Source: Dactylis glomerata (lineage: Eukaryota > Streptophyta > Magnoliopsida > Poales > Poaceae). Taken from it: a DNA stretch of 64,000 bases. Under the pieces are notes generated by a model. The model was not told the DNA's origin. It did not search any database and saw only the letters and a list, made by a program, of their open reading frames with translations. Location of the stretch: contig QXEO01000382.1 of assembly GCA_007115705.1 (NCBI GenBank), positions 6,346,963 to 6,410,962 on the forward strand, in the 5' to 3' direction. The position numbers and the translations under genes were made by a program. Shown here piece after piece: positions 22,438 to 33,836 of this stretch (positions are counted from its first letter, which is position 1; each line of letters opens with the position of its first letter).

Positions 22438-25400
22438 ATGAGCCGAGCATGGATGTACGCCGATCGACGCTCTGGAGATTTCATTAAAGGCGTGCATTCT
22501 TTTCTCAAGGTGGCTGAGGCAACCAAGCGGAATGGTTTTATGTGTTGTCCATGCGGTGGTTGTCGAAATGAGAAGGATTACCCCTCCACAAAGACCCTTC
22601 ACATCCACCTGTTCCGGTTCGGTTTCATGTCCGGCTATAATTGTTGGACCAAGCATGGGGAGAGATGAGTTATGATGGAAGACAACGATGAAGAAGAGAA
22701 TGATGACAACTATCCTGAGTTCCCTGAAACCACCGATACCGCAATGGAAGATAATGAAGAAGAAGAAGGTGAAGAACGGGCATCAGATATGCCCGCTGAT
22801 GATCTTGGTCAGGTCATTGTTGATGCACAGATTGACTGTGAAAGTGAAAAGGAGAGGGAGAAGTTGGAACGCATGTTAGATGATCACAAAAAGGATTTGT
22901 ACCCAAATTGCGAAGATGGCCAGAAAAAGCTAGGAAGCACGCTGGAATTGCTGCAATGGAAAGCAGAGAGTGGTTTATCTGACAAGGGATTTGAAAAGTT
23001 GCTGAAAATTATGAAGAAGATGCTTCCAAAGGATAACGAATTGCCCGCCAGTACGTATGAAGCAAAGAAGATTGTCTGCCCTCTAGGATTGGAGGTGTAG
23101 AAGATACATGCATGCATTAATGACTGTATTCTCTACCGCGGTGAGTATGAGAATTTGAATGCATGCCCGGTGTGCAGTGCATTTCGGTATAAGATCAGGC
23201 GAGATGACCCTGGTGATGTTGAGGGCGAGCGCCCCAGGAAGAGGGTTCCTGCCAAGGTGATGTGGTATGCACCTATAATACCATGGTTGAAACGTTTGTT
23301 CAGAAACAAAGAGCATGCCAAGTTGTTGAGGTGGCACAAAGAAGACCGTAACAGTGACCATATGTTGAGACACCCCGCTGATGGGTCGCAGTGGAGAAAA
23401 ATTGACAGAGATTTCCCGGAGTTTACGGAAGACGCACGGAACCTGAGGTTTGGTCTAAGTACATATGGCATGAATCCTTTTGGGGAGCAGAGCTGCAGTC
23501 ATAGCACCTGGCCCGTGACTCTATGTATCTATAACCTTCCTCCTTGGTTGTGCATGAAGCGAAAGTTTATTATGATGCCAGTGCTTGTGCAAGGCCCGAA
23601 GCAACCCGGCAATGACATTGATGTGTATCTAAGGCCATTAGTTGATGAACTTTTACAGCTGTGGCAGACTGAAGGTGTTCGTGTGTGGGATGAGTACAAA
23701 AAGAGGAATTTGATCTACGAGCGTTGTTGTTCGTGCCCATCAATGATTGGCCTGCTCTTAGTAACCTTTCCGGACAGACAAACAAGGGATACAATGCATG
23801 CACGCACTGTTTAGGTGAGATCGATAGTATATATTTGGATAAAAGTAAGAAGGTGGTGTATCTCGGGCATCGTCGATTTCTTTCGCCCAAACATCAATTG
23901 AAGAAAAAAGGCAAGCATTTCAAGGGTGAGGCAGAAGTCCGGGGCAAGCCTAAACGCCATACTGGTGATGATATATTTGATATGGTCAAAGATTTAGAAG
24001 TAATCTTTGGAAAGGGTCCTGGCAGTCTGTCTGTTCCGAATGACGCTAGCGGACATGCACCCATGTGGAAGAAGAAATCTATATTTTGGGAGCTTGAGTA
24101 TTGGAAATTCCTAGTGGTCCGCTCTGCAATCGACGTGATGCACGTGACGAAGAATGTTTGCGTGAACCTACTAGGATTCTTGGGCTTGTATGGGAAGACA
24201 AAAGATACACCAGAAGCACGAGAGGACCAGCACCGTATGAAAAGAAGAGACGGCATGCATCCGGAGGATTCTAAGGGTCCTGCGAGCTACGCTCTTACCA
24301 AAGAAGAGAAGGAAATCTTTTTTGAATGCCTGAGCAGTATCAAGGTCCCATCTGGATTCTCGTCAAATATAAAGGGAATAATAAATATGGCAGAGAAAAA
24401 ATTCCAAAACCTAAAGTCTCATGACTGCCACGTGCTTATGACGCAATTGCTTCCGGTTGCACTGAGGGGGATTCTACCGGAAAATGTTCGAGTACCAATT
24501 GTGAAGCTATGTGCATTCCTCAATGCAATTTCGCAGAAGGTAATCAATCCAGAAGATCTACAACGGTTACATAATGATGTGGCCCAATGTCTTGTCAGCT
24601 TCGAGTTGGTGTTCCCACCGTCCTTCTTTAATATTATGACGCATCTCTTAGTTCACCTAGTCGAAGAGATTACCATTCTCGGTCCAGTATTTCTGCACAA
24701 TATGTTCCCCTTTGAGAGGTTCATGGGAGTCTTAAAGAAATATGTGCATAACCGTGCTAGGCCAGAAGGAAGCATCTCCAAGGGCTATCTAACAGAGGAG
24801 GTCATTGAGTTTTGTGTTGACTTTGTTCCTGACCTGAACCCGATTGGTCTTCCTCAATCGCGGCATGAGGGGGGACTGAGTGGAAAAGGCACGCTAGGAA
24901 TGAAATCAGCATACTGTATGGACGGACATTCTTTGAGTGAAGCACACTACACAGTTTTACGAAATTCCACGTTGGTGGAGCCATATATGGAGCGACACAA
25001 GAATACTGTACGCTCGGAAAACCCTGGGCAGTCTAACTCCTGGATTACAAAGTTGCACATGGCGACTTTTGGTGGTTGGTTGCAAACACTTCTCATAAAT
25101 GACGCCACTGTTGGATATGAGCTGTCCATGTTGGCCAAGAAACCATCTTCAACTATATTGACTTTCCAAGGTTACGAGATAAATGGGAATACATTTTACA
25201 CGGTCGACCAAGATAAAAAGAGCACCAATCAAAACAGTGGTGTCCGCTTTGATGCATTACACAACAATGGGATAAATGACACATATTATGGTTACATAGA
25301 GGAGATATGGGAACTTGACTATGGACCGTCTTTTAAGGTTCCTTTGTTTCAGTGCAAATGGGTCAAGCTGACAGGAGGCGGGGTAGTTGTAGACCAAAAG

Positions 25401-25739
25401 TACGGCATGACAACAGTGGATCTCAACAATCTTGCGTACATGGACGAACCATTCGTCCTAGCCAACGATGTCGCTCAGGTTTTCTATGTGAAGGATATGT
25501 CTACAAAACCGAGAAAGAGAAAAGATAAGAAAACGAATACATCACACGATGAGCCAAAGCGACACATTGTTCTCTCAGGGAAAAGAATCATTGTGGGAGT
25601 GGAGGACAAGACAGATATGTCAGAAGATTATAACAAGTTTGATGAAATTCTGCCCTTCAGAGTGAACACTGGCCCAACCCTCCTCTTAAACAAAGAAGAT
25701 ACTCCATGGTTACGGTGCAGAAAGAAACCCCAACACTAG
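22438..25739 (+). pseudogene. CACTA tnp2-type transposase, plus-strand copy
   Basis: The start is ATG 22438, because MSRAWMYADRRSGDF matches the usual start of this family and CGA at codon 3 is intact here. TTATATAATGCAG directly before it looks like a splice acceptor. The gene ends at TAG 25737-25739 after a C-terminal tail (GKRIIVGVEDKTDMSEDYNKFD) that both minus copies lose to an earlier stop. Domains are as in the minus copies: transposase-associated domain, acidic linker, tnp2 core, DUF4218-like and DUF4216-like regions. Its own defects are TGA at 22666-22668 (where others have GGG), TAG at 23098-23100 (CAG in others) and a one-base deletion near 23700 (AAAAAGAGG against AAACAAGAGG). From 23724 to the end, 671 codons are open. 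None of these lesions is shared with the minus copies. Confidence 0.92.
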
Positions 25740-25849
25740 ATGGGGATGTTGGTGATGTATAATAATGTATTAAACCTTTTATGTAAATGTATGATTCTGG
25801 GTTAGTTATTCAAATTTGAACACCTTTTATCTACTAAGTTTTGTCAGAT

Positions 25850-26560
25850 TCAGAAGTATGCAAAATGGCAAAATAGTTAATTGTTTGAATAGTTAGAATA
25901 ATTGATTTTGAAAATAGAAAATAGCTTTGAATTAGTTATTCAATTTCAAACACTTTTCATATTCAAAGTTTTATCAAATTCTAAAATATGCAAAAAGAAT
26001 TTTAATCAATATTGTTTTAATTGAAAATGGCAAAATAGTTAATTGTTTGAATAGTTACAATAATTGATTTTGAAAATAGAAAATAGTTTTGACTTAGTAT
26101 TCAATTTCAAACACTTTTCATATTCAAAGTATTATCAAATTCTAAAATATGCAAAAAGAATTTTAATCAATATTGTTTTAATTGAAAATGGCAAAATAGT
26201 TAATTGTTTGAATAGTTAGAATAATTGATTTTGAAAATAGAAAATATTTTTGAATTAGTTATTCAATTTCAATCACTTTTCATATTCAAAGTTTTATCAA
26301 ATTCTAAAATATGCAAAAAGAATTTTAATCAATATTGTTTTAATTGAAAATGGCAAAATAGTTAATTGTTTGAATAGTTAGAATAATTGATTTTGAAAAT
26401 AGAAAATATTTTTGAATTAGTTATTCAATTTCAATCACTTTTCATATTCAAAGTTTTATCAAATTCTAAAATATGCAAAAAGAATTTCAATCACTTTTCA
26501 TAGAAGTTATTCAAATTGAAATTCAAAATTCATATTCAAATGAAATCTGAAAAAATATAC
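25850..26560. repeat. 162-bp AT-rich tandem array (plus copy)
   Basis: Three full units of the same array as 3405-4125, inverted. The segment 25740-25850 is the 3' untranslated region of the transposase and holds nothing else I can see. Confidence 0.85.
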
Positions 26561-26583
26561 AGCATTGGCGCGCATTTATTATA

Positions 26584-26755
26584 CCTTTAGTCCCGGTTGG
26601 TAATAACAACCGGGACTAAAGGTCTGGGCCACGGGCGCGAACCGCCCACGGGTTGGTGGCTTCAACCGGGACTAAGGGTCTTTAGTCCCGGTTGGTGGCT
26701 TCAACCGGGACTAAAGACCCCTTTAGTCCCGGTTGAATCCACGAACCGGGACTAA
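26584..26755. repeat. Internal CACTA motif cluster (plus copy)
   Basis: Fold-back units of CTTTAGTCCCGGTTGG and CCGGGACTAAAG lie immediately before the ORF2 TATA box. It has one more pair than the minus copies. Confidence 0.8.
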
Positions 26756-26764
26756 GGGGGGGGG

Positions 26765-26774
26765 GTATATATAT
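26765..26774 (+). promoter_or_regulatory. TATA box for ORF2 (plus copy)
   Basis: GTATATATAT lies 9 bases after the last motif of the cluster and is followed by the GC-rich leader. Confidence 0.6.
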
Positions 26775-27180
26775 CCCGCCGCCCTCGTCTTCCTCCCTCT
26801 CACTCACTTAGCAGTTTCAGATCGAGAAGGAGGCGACGCGCGTAGAGGATCAACTCCGCCGATCGTTGCGGCATGGCCACCGAACGCCGCCGTCTCCCGG
26901 AGCGCCGCCGTACTCCGTCGTCTCCCCGACCACCCCCGAACGCCACCGTCTCCCCGAACGCCACCGTCTCCACGAACGCCGCCGTCTCCCAGAGCGCCGC
27001 CGTCGTCTCCCGAACGCCGCCGTCTCCCGAACGCCGCCATCTCCCGGAGCGCCGCCGTCGCCACCGAACTCCCCCGAACGCCGCCGTCGCGCCGACGACC
27101 GTACGGTCGCGTCGGCCCACCACCCGAGCCCAGCCGGCCGCCGCCGTTCTTCTCTGCGTAGAGGTAGTCTCTTCTTCCCT
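26775..27180 (+). repeat. GC-rich leader exon of ORF2 with short tandem repeats
   Basis: CGAACGCCGCCGTCTCC-type repeats end at CTTCCCT, followed by a strong donor GTAAGTTTTG at 27181. The long ORFs across it are a product of the repeats. Confidence 0.65.
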
Positions 27181-27571
27181 GTAAGTTTTGTTTAGTTATT
27201 CCCTGCAAGTGTTAGATAGTTAGTTAATTAGTGTTAATTAGAATTAGTGTAGTTAGATATTTAGTAATAGAATTTAGTAATAGAATTTTTAGTTATAGAG
27301 TTTATTAGTAATAGAAATGCTAATAGAATTTAGTAATAGAAATGCAAATAGAATTTCGTAATAGAATTTAGTAATAGAAATGCTAATAGAATTTAGTAAT
27401 AGAAATGCTAATATAATTTAGTAATAGAATTTAGTAATAGAAATGCTAATAGAATTTAGTAATAGAAATGCTAATAGAATTTAGTAATAGAAATGCTAAT
27501 AGAATTTAGTAATAGAATTTAGTAATAGAAATGCTAATAGAATTTAGTAATAGAATTTATTAGTAATAGAA
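27181..27571 (+). repeat. Minisatellite intron of ORF2
   Basis: It starts with GTAAGT and is filled by units containing GCTAATAGAATTTAGTAATAG. Each unit supplies a branch-point-like CTAAT and an acceptor-like TTTAG. It ends beside the ORF2 ATG at 27572. Confidence 0.6.
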
Positions 27572-27945
27572 ATGCTAAGGTCGCTGGATGCAATTGAAAG
27601 GGGGTATGAGTCCCTCAATCTTGACGTCGCTGGACCTGAAGAGGAGGAAAAACTGGGAGAAGTATTGGGTGGTATAATTCTTTGGGATAAGAAACACATC
27701 GTGTTTCCAGGCTCGGCGCCAAGGCGGCCACCCTCTCCTCTGAGTCCTCGCAATTCACCACCTCCCGACGACGACAGGGACGACTACCACCATACCCCGA
27801 GTCCACATCGATCTCCACCTCAATGTCAGCCGCCTCCGCCACCTCCGCCGCCTCAGCCCACTCGTAAGTCCCAGAGTTATGGCAAGTCCGCTGCTATGTC
27901 CACTAGCAATGTCTCTCCGAAGAAACGGGCCAAGAAAGCTAACGC
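27572..27945 (+). pseudogene. CACTA ORF2, N-terminal fragment (plus copy)
   Basis: About 125 codons match the product of 1450-2439, from MLRSLDAIERGY through the proline run to KKRAKKA. The sequence then switches to the antisense leader of an inverted copy at about 27943-27950. The frame stays open to 28114, giving a 180-codon fusion whose last 55 or so residues are arginine/glycine-rich and come from antisense leader repeats. Biological role of the fragment: none expected. Confidence 0.8.
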
Positions 27946-27949
27946 GGGA

Positions 27950-28140
27950 GACGGCGACGTTCGCGGAGACGGTGGCGTTCGGGGGCGGTCGGGGAGACGA
28001 CGGAGTACGGCGGCGCTCCGGGAGACGGCGGCGTTCGGTGGCCGTGCCGCAACGATCGGCGGAGTTGCTCCTCTGCGCGCGTCGCCTCCTTCTCGATCTG
28101 AAACTGCTAAGTGAGTGAGAGGGAGGAAGACGAGGGCGGC
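27950..28140 (-). repeat. GC-rich ORF2 leader, cut copy
   Basis: The TATA-proximal part of the leader repeats is retained. The distal part, the intron and ORF2 are missing. Confidence 0.7.
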
Positions 28141-28142
28141 GG

Positions 28143-28153
28143 GATATATATAC
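28143..28153 (-). promoter_or_regulatory. TATA box of the lost ORF2
   Basis: GTATATATATC on the minus strand still points into the plus-strand ORF2 fragment, so any transcript would be antisense to 27572-27945. Confidence 0.5.
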
Positions 28154-28156
28154 CCC

Positions 28157-28302
28157 CCTTTAGTCCAGGTTCGTGGATTCAACCGGGACTAAAGGGTCTT
28201 TAGTCCCGGTTGGTGGCTTCAACCGGGACTAAAGACCTTTGGGCGGTTCGCGCCCATGGCCCAGACCTTTAGTCCCGGTTGGTACCAACCGGGACTAAAG
28301 GT
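28157..28302. repeat. Internal CACTA motif cluster (second minus copy)
   Basis: Three fold-back units, essentially identical to 3246-3389. Confidence 0.8.
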
Positions 28303-28319
28303 ATAATAAATGCGCGCCA

Positions 28320-29195
28320 ATGCTGTATATTTTTTCAGATTTCATTTGAATATGAATTTTGAATTTTAATTTGAATAACTTCTATGAAAAGTGATTGAAA
28401 TTCTTTTTGCATATTTTAGAATTTGATAAAACTTTGAATATGAAAAGTGATTGAAATTGAATAACTAATTCAAAAATATTTTCTATTTTCAAAATCAATT
28501 ATTCTAACTATTCAAACAATTAACTATTTTGCCATTTTCAATTAAAACAATATTGATTAAAATTCTTTTTGCATATTTTAGAATTTGATAAAACTTTGAA
28601 TATGAAAAGTGATTGAAATTGAATAACTAATTCAAAAATATTTTCTATTTTCAAAATCAATTATTCTAACTATTCAAACAATTAACTATTTTGCCATTTT
28701 CAATTAAAACAATATTGATTAAAATTCTTTTTGCATATTTTAGAATTTGATAAAACTTTTAATATGAAAAGTGATTGAAATTGAATAACTAATTCAAAAA
28801 TATTTTCTATTTTCAAAATCAATTATTCTAACTATTCAAACAATTAACCATTTTGCCATTTTCAATTAAAACAATATTGATTAAAATTCTTTTTGCATAT
28901 TTTAGAATTTGATAATACTTTGAATATGAAAAGTGTTTGAAATTGAATAACTAATTCAAAACTATTTTCTATTTTCAAAATCAATTATTCTAACTATTCA
29001 AACAATTAACTATTTTGCCATTTTCAATTAAAACAATATTGATTAAAATTCTTTTTGCATATTTTAGAATTTGATAAAACTTTGAATATGAAAAGTGTTT
29101 GAAATTGAATAACTAATTCAAAGCTATTTTCTATTTTCAAAATCAATTATTCTAACTATTCAAACAATTAACTATTTTGCCATTTTGCATACTTC
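28320..29195. repeat. 162-bp AT-rich tandem array, four units
   Basis: Same array as 3405-4125 with one additional unit (GCCATTTTCAATTAAAAC occurs four times). Confidence 0.85.
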
Positions 29196-29308
29196 TGAAT
29201 CTGACAAAACTTAGTAGATAAAAGGTGTTCGAATTTGAATAACTAACCCAGAATCATACATTTACATAAAAGGTTTAATACATTATTACACATCACCAAC
29301 ATCCCCAT

Positions 29309-32300
29309 CTAGTGTTGGGGTTTCTTTCTGCACCGTAACCATGGAGTATCTTCTTTGTTTAAGAGGAGGGTTGGGTTAGTGTTCACTCTGAAGGGCGGAA
29401 TTTCATCAAACTTGTTATAATCTTCTGACATATCTGTCTTGTCCTCCACTCCCACAATGATTCTTTTCCCTGAGAGAACAATGTGTCACTTTGGCTCATC
29501 GTGTGATGTATTCGTTTTCTTATCTTTTCTCTTTCTCGGTTTTGTAGACATATCCTTCACATAGAAAACCTGAGCGACATCGTTGGCTAGGACGAATGGT
29601 TCGTCCATGTACGCAAGATTGTTGAGATCCACTGTTGTCATGCCATACTTTTGGTCTACAACTACCCCGCCTCCTGTCAGCTTGACCCATTTGCACCGAA
29701 ACAAAGGGACCTTAAAAGACGGTCCATAGTCAAGTTCCCATATCTCCTCTATGTAACCATAATATGTGTCCTTTGTCCCATTGTCGTGTAATGCATCAAA
29801 GCGGACACCACTGTTTTGATTGGTGCTCTTTTTATCTTGGGCGACCGTGTAAAATGTATTCCCATTTATCTCGTAACCTTGGAAAGTCAATATAGTTGAA
29901 GATGGTTTCTTGGCCAACATGGATAGCTCATATCCAACAGTGGCGTCATTTATGAGAAGTGTTTGCAACCAACCACCAAAAGTCGCCATGTGCAACTTTG
30001 TAATCCAGGAGTTAGACTGCCCAGGGTTTTCCGAGCGTACAATATTCTTGTGTCGCTCCATATACGGCTCCACCAACGTGGAATTTCGTAAAACTGTGTA
30101 GTGTGCTTCACTCAAAGAATGTCCGTCCATACAGTATGCTGATTTCATTCCTAGCGTGCCTTTTCCACTCAGTCTCCCCTCATGCCGCGATTGAGGAAGA
30201 CCAATCGGGTTCAGGTCAGGAACAAAGTCAACACAAAACTCAATGACCTCCTCTGTTAGATAGCCCTTGGAGATGATTCCTTCTGGCCTAGCACGGTTAT
30301 GCACATATTTCTTTAAGACTCCCATGAACTTCTCAAAGGGGAACATATTGTTCAGAAATACTGGACCGAGAATGGTAATCTCTTCGACTAGGTGAACTAA
30401 GAGATGCGCCATAATATTAAAGAAGGACGGTGGGAACACCAACTCGAAGCTGACAAGACATTGGGCCACATCATTCTGTAACCGTTGTAGATCTTCTGGA
30501 TTGATTACCTTCTGCAAAATTGCATTGAGGAATGCACATAGCTTCACAATTGGTACTCGAACATTTTCTGGTAGAATCCCCCTCAGTGCAACCGGAAGCA
30601 ATTGCGTCATAAGCACGTGGCAGTCATGAGACTTTAGGTTTTGGAATTTTTTTCTCTGCCATATTTATTATTCCCTTTATATTTGACGAGAATCCAGATG
30701 GGACCTTGATACTGCTCAAGCATTCAAAAAAGATTTCCTTCTCTTCTTTGGTAAGAGCGTAGCTCGCAGGACCCTTAGAATCCTCCGGATGCATGCCGTC
30801 TCTTCTTTTCATACGGTGCTGGTCCTCACGTGCTTCTGGTGTATCTTTTGTCTTCCCATACAAGCCCAAGAATCCTAGTAGGTTCACGCAAACATTCTTC
30901 GTCATGTGCATCACGTCGATTGCAGAGTGGACCTCTAGGAATTTCCAATACTCAAGCTCCCAAAATATAGATTTCTTCTTCCACATGGGTGCATGTCCGC
31001 TAGCGTCATTCGGAACAGACAGACTGCCAGGACCCTTTCCAATGATTACTTCTAAATCTTTGACCATATCAAATATATCATCACTAGTATGGCGTTTAGG
31101 CTTTCCCCGGACTTCTGCCTCGCCCTTGAAATGCTTGCCTTTTTTCTTCAATTGATGTTTGGGCGAAAGAAATCGACGATGCCCGAGATACACCACCTTC
31201 TTACTTTTATCCAAATATATACTATCGATCTCACCTAAACAGTGCGTGCATGCATTGTATCCCTTGTTTGTCTGTCCTAAAAGGTTACTAAGAGCAGGCC
31301 AATCATTGATGGTCATGAACAGCAACGCTCGTAGATCAAATTCCTCTTGTTTGTACTCATCCCACACACGAACACCTTCAGTCTGCCACAGCTGTAAAAG
31401 TTCATCAACTAATGGCCTTAGATACACATCAATGTCATTGCCGGGTTGCTTCGGGCCTTGGATAAGCACTGGCATCATAATAAACTTTTGCTTCATGCAC
31501 AACCAAGGAGGAAGGTTATAGATACATAGACTCACGGGCCAGGTGCTATGACTGCAGCTCTGCTCCCCAAAAGGATTCATGCCATCTGTACTTAGACCAA
31601 ACCTCAGGTTCCGTGCGTCTTCCGTAAACTCCGGGAAATCTCTGTCGATTTTTCTCCACTGCGACCCATCAGCAGGGTGTCTCAACATCTGGTCACTCTT
31701 ACGGTCTTCTTTGTGCCACCTCAACAACTTGGCATGCTCTTTGTTTCTGAACAAATGTTTCAACCGTGGTATTATAGGTGCATACCACATCACCTTGGTA
31801 GGAACCCTCTTCCTGGGGCGCTCGCCCTCAACATCACCAGGGTCATCTCGCCTGATCTTATACCGAAATGCACTGCACACCGGGCATGCATTCAAATTCT
31901 CATACTCACCGCGGTAGAGAATACAGTCATTAATGCATGCATGTATCTTCTGCACCTCCAATCCTAGAGGGCAGACAATCTTCTTTGCTTCATACGTACT
32001 GGCGGGCAATTCGTTATCCTTTGGAAGCATCTTCTTCATAATTTTCAGCAACTTTTTAAATCCCTTGTCAGATAAACCACTCTCTGCTTTCCATTGCAGC
32101 AATTCCAGCGTGCTTCCTAGCTTTTTTTGGCCATCTTCGCAATTTGGGTACAAATCCTTTTTGTGATCATCTAACATGCGTTCCAACTTCTCCCTCTCCT
32201 TTTCACTTTCACAGTCAATCTGTGCATCAACAATGACCTGACCAAGATCATCAGCGGGCATATCTGATGCCCGTTCTTCACCTTCTGCTTCTTCATTATC

Positions 32301-32612
32301 TTCCATTGCGGTATCGGTGGTTTCAGGGAACTCAGGATAGTTGTCATCATTCTCTTCTTCATCGTTGTCTTCCATCATAACCCCTCTCTCCCCATGCTTG
32401 GTCCAACAATTATAGCCGGACATGAAACCGAACCGGAACAGGTGGATGTGAAGGGTCTTTGTGGAGGGGTAATCCTTCTCATTTCGACAACCACCGCATG
32501 GACAACACATAAAACCATTCCGCTTGGTTGCCTCAGCCACCTTGAGAAAAGAATGCACGCCTTTAATGAAATCTCCAGAGCGTCGATCGGCGTACATCCA
32601 TGCTCAGCTCAT
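29309..32612 (-). pseudogene. CACTA tnp2-type transposase, second minus-strand copy
   Basis: The 3,304-bp gene runs from ATG 32612 to TAG 29309-29311, uninterrupted by the Helitron. Two long open blocks remain: 32597-30624 (657 codons: transposase-associated domain, acidic linker, tnp2 core) and 30616-29486 (DUF4218-like and DUF4216-like regions). Defects, all shared with the 4235-8836 copy, are TGA at codon 3, an extra A in the run near 30645-30651, and TGA after DEPK near 29485. A few residues differ from copy 1 (for example D/H in the MPADDLG stretch). Its promoter was removed by the deletion that joins 32949 to the terminus, so it should be silent as well as broken. Confidence 0.92.
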
Positions 32613-32710
32613 CTGCATTATATAAGTACACATCAAACACAAATCAAATATACAATTTCTATTTCTTTCTCTAATTTTAGTTTGATAAGTAAGAATAAGT
32701 TAATAAAATT

Positions 32711-32837
32711 TTAGTCCCGGCTGGTTGGTACAACCGGGACTAAAGGTGGTTTTTGTGTCATCTAACAAAACCGTCGGTGGGATAAGGAGATGTGGGTAAC
32801 CTTTAGTCCCGGCTGGTGGGTGCAACCGAGACTAAAG
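32711..32837. repeat. CACTA motif pairs upstream of the transposase (second minus copy)
   Basis: Two fold-back pairs, identical in layout to 8934-9061. Confidence 0.8.
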
Positions 32838-32952
32838 CTATTGGCAGGATAAGTATGCATGGGTTGATGCACTGCTCGATGAGATAAAGCATGTAGCGCA
32901 CGACGCCCCTGTCGGAGGAACAAGACACAAGTAGAAGCGGCGCCGTGCCTAT

Positions 32953-33033
32953 AATATTAGGCCGGTTTTCCACTAGTGGTCTAATGCAACCGGGACTAAT
33001 GCCCTAGAATATTAGGCCGGTTTTCCACTAGTG
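32953..33033 (-). repeat. Duplicated CACTA terminus
   Basis: The terminal sequence occurs twice, with CACTA ends at 32978 and 33033, 55 bases apart. Between them is a piece of outside flank (GTCTAATGCA) and a piece of inner subterminal sequence. The outer copy is followed by the same flank as the first element at 10491. Confidence 0.88.
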
Positions 33034-33393
33034 GTCTAATGCATATATACGAATACAGATGTCCTTTTTTTGTGGCAGGATGTTTCAATCTTTTTATTGA
33101 AAAAGGTCTTTTGTTGAGTCGAGCAGTAGTTTAATTATTGTACTTAGGATCCATAAAAAAGTTCGGAGCTAGACTACATCTGAGTACGAACGACAAGAGC
33201 TGTGAAGGACGCATGAGACTTGGCGGCAAACCAACATGGATGGTGAAACTAAAAAAGGGATGTGTTAATTAATGGGCTGGACCTAGGTAAAATGTAAGAG
33301 GTATATACATATCCCTTTTACTGGAGAATATTGATAATGATGAACCGGAGATAGAATCTTATAGTACTAATATGCAGGGACCGGAAGAAGACA
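33034..33393. other. Unassigned flank between CACTA and LINE (copy 2)
   Basis: Almost identical to 10491-10850. I see no gene or recognisable repeat. Confidence 0.5.
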
Positions 33394-33836
33394 TTTTTTT
33401 TACCCAATGGGTCAAAACCCATCGATTTCCATTATAGAAACCGGCATAGTTTTACAGGAAGGAAAAGTGAAAGAAAAAGAAAAACACCAGAGAGGGATTA
33501 TACAAATCCCCCTCCCACGTTATCACAAGTTCAAAACAGACGCAATCCCAACAAAGCCACGCAGGGCCGGGATCTACGAAAATAGATAAACCATTTGATT
33601 TTACAAAACTAGCAAACGATGTCTGGACTTCAAGATCACACACCCACCAGACACCAGCAATGCAGCAATCTACATGAATTGAACCAAAACGATAGGGAGA
33701 AGCAGCAGACGAAAACTTTTTCAGCCAGTAATCCGGAGCACACTAGGAGCCCAACCATGAGATCTCGAGTACGCCTCCCTGACCACCATCTTCAGTTTAT
33801 CCACCCCAGCTTCAACTCTTCCTCTGTCTTGGTCTG

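Larger units (their letters stand above)
21304..27945 (+). mobile_element. CACTA transposon, plus strand, both ends missing
   Basis: This is the same family as 1450-10490, in opposite orientation: microsatellite, 145-bp array, motif pairs, transposase, 162-bp array, internal motif cluster, ORF2 promoter, leader, intron and the first 125 codons of ORF2. The 5' end is cut by the Copia LTR at 21303. The 3' end stops inside ORF2, where it joins the leader of an inverted copy (27946 onwards). With that copy it forms a large palindrome. Confidence 0.9.
27946..33033 (-). mobile_element. CACTA transposon, second minus-strand copy, 3' end missing
   Basis: This is the duplicate of 3020-10490, nearly identical apart from four changes: no Helitron, one extra 162-bp unit, a deletion corresponding to 9179-10466, and a duplicated terminus. 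It lacks ORF2 and part of the leader. Confidence 0.9.
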
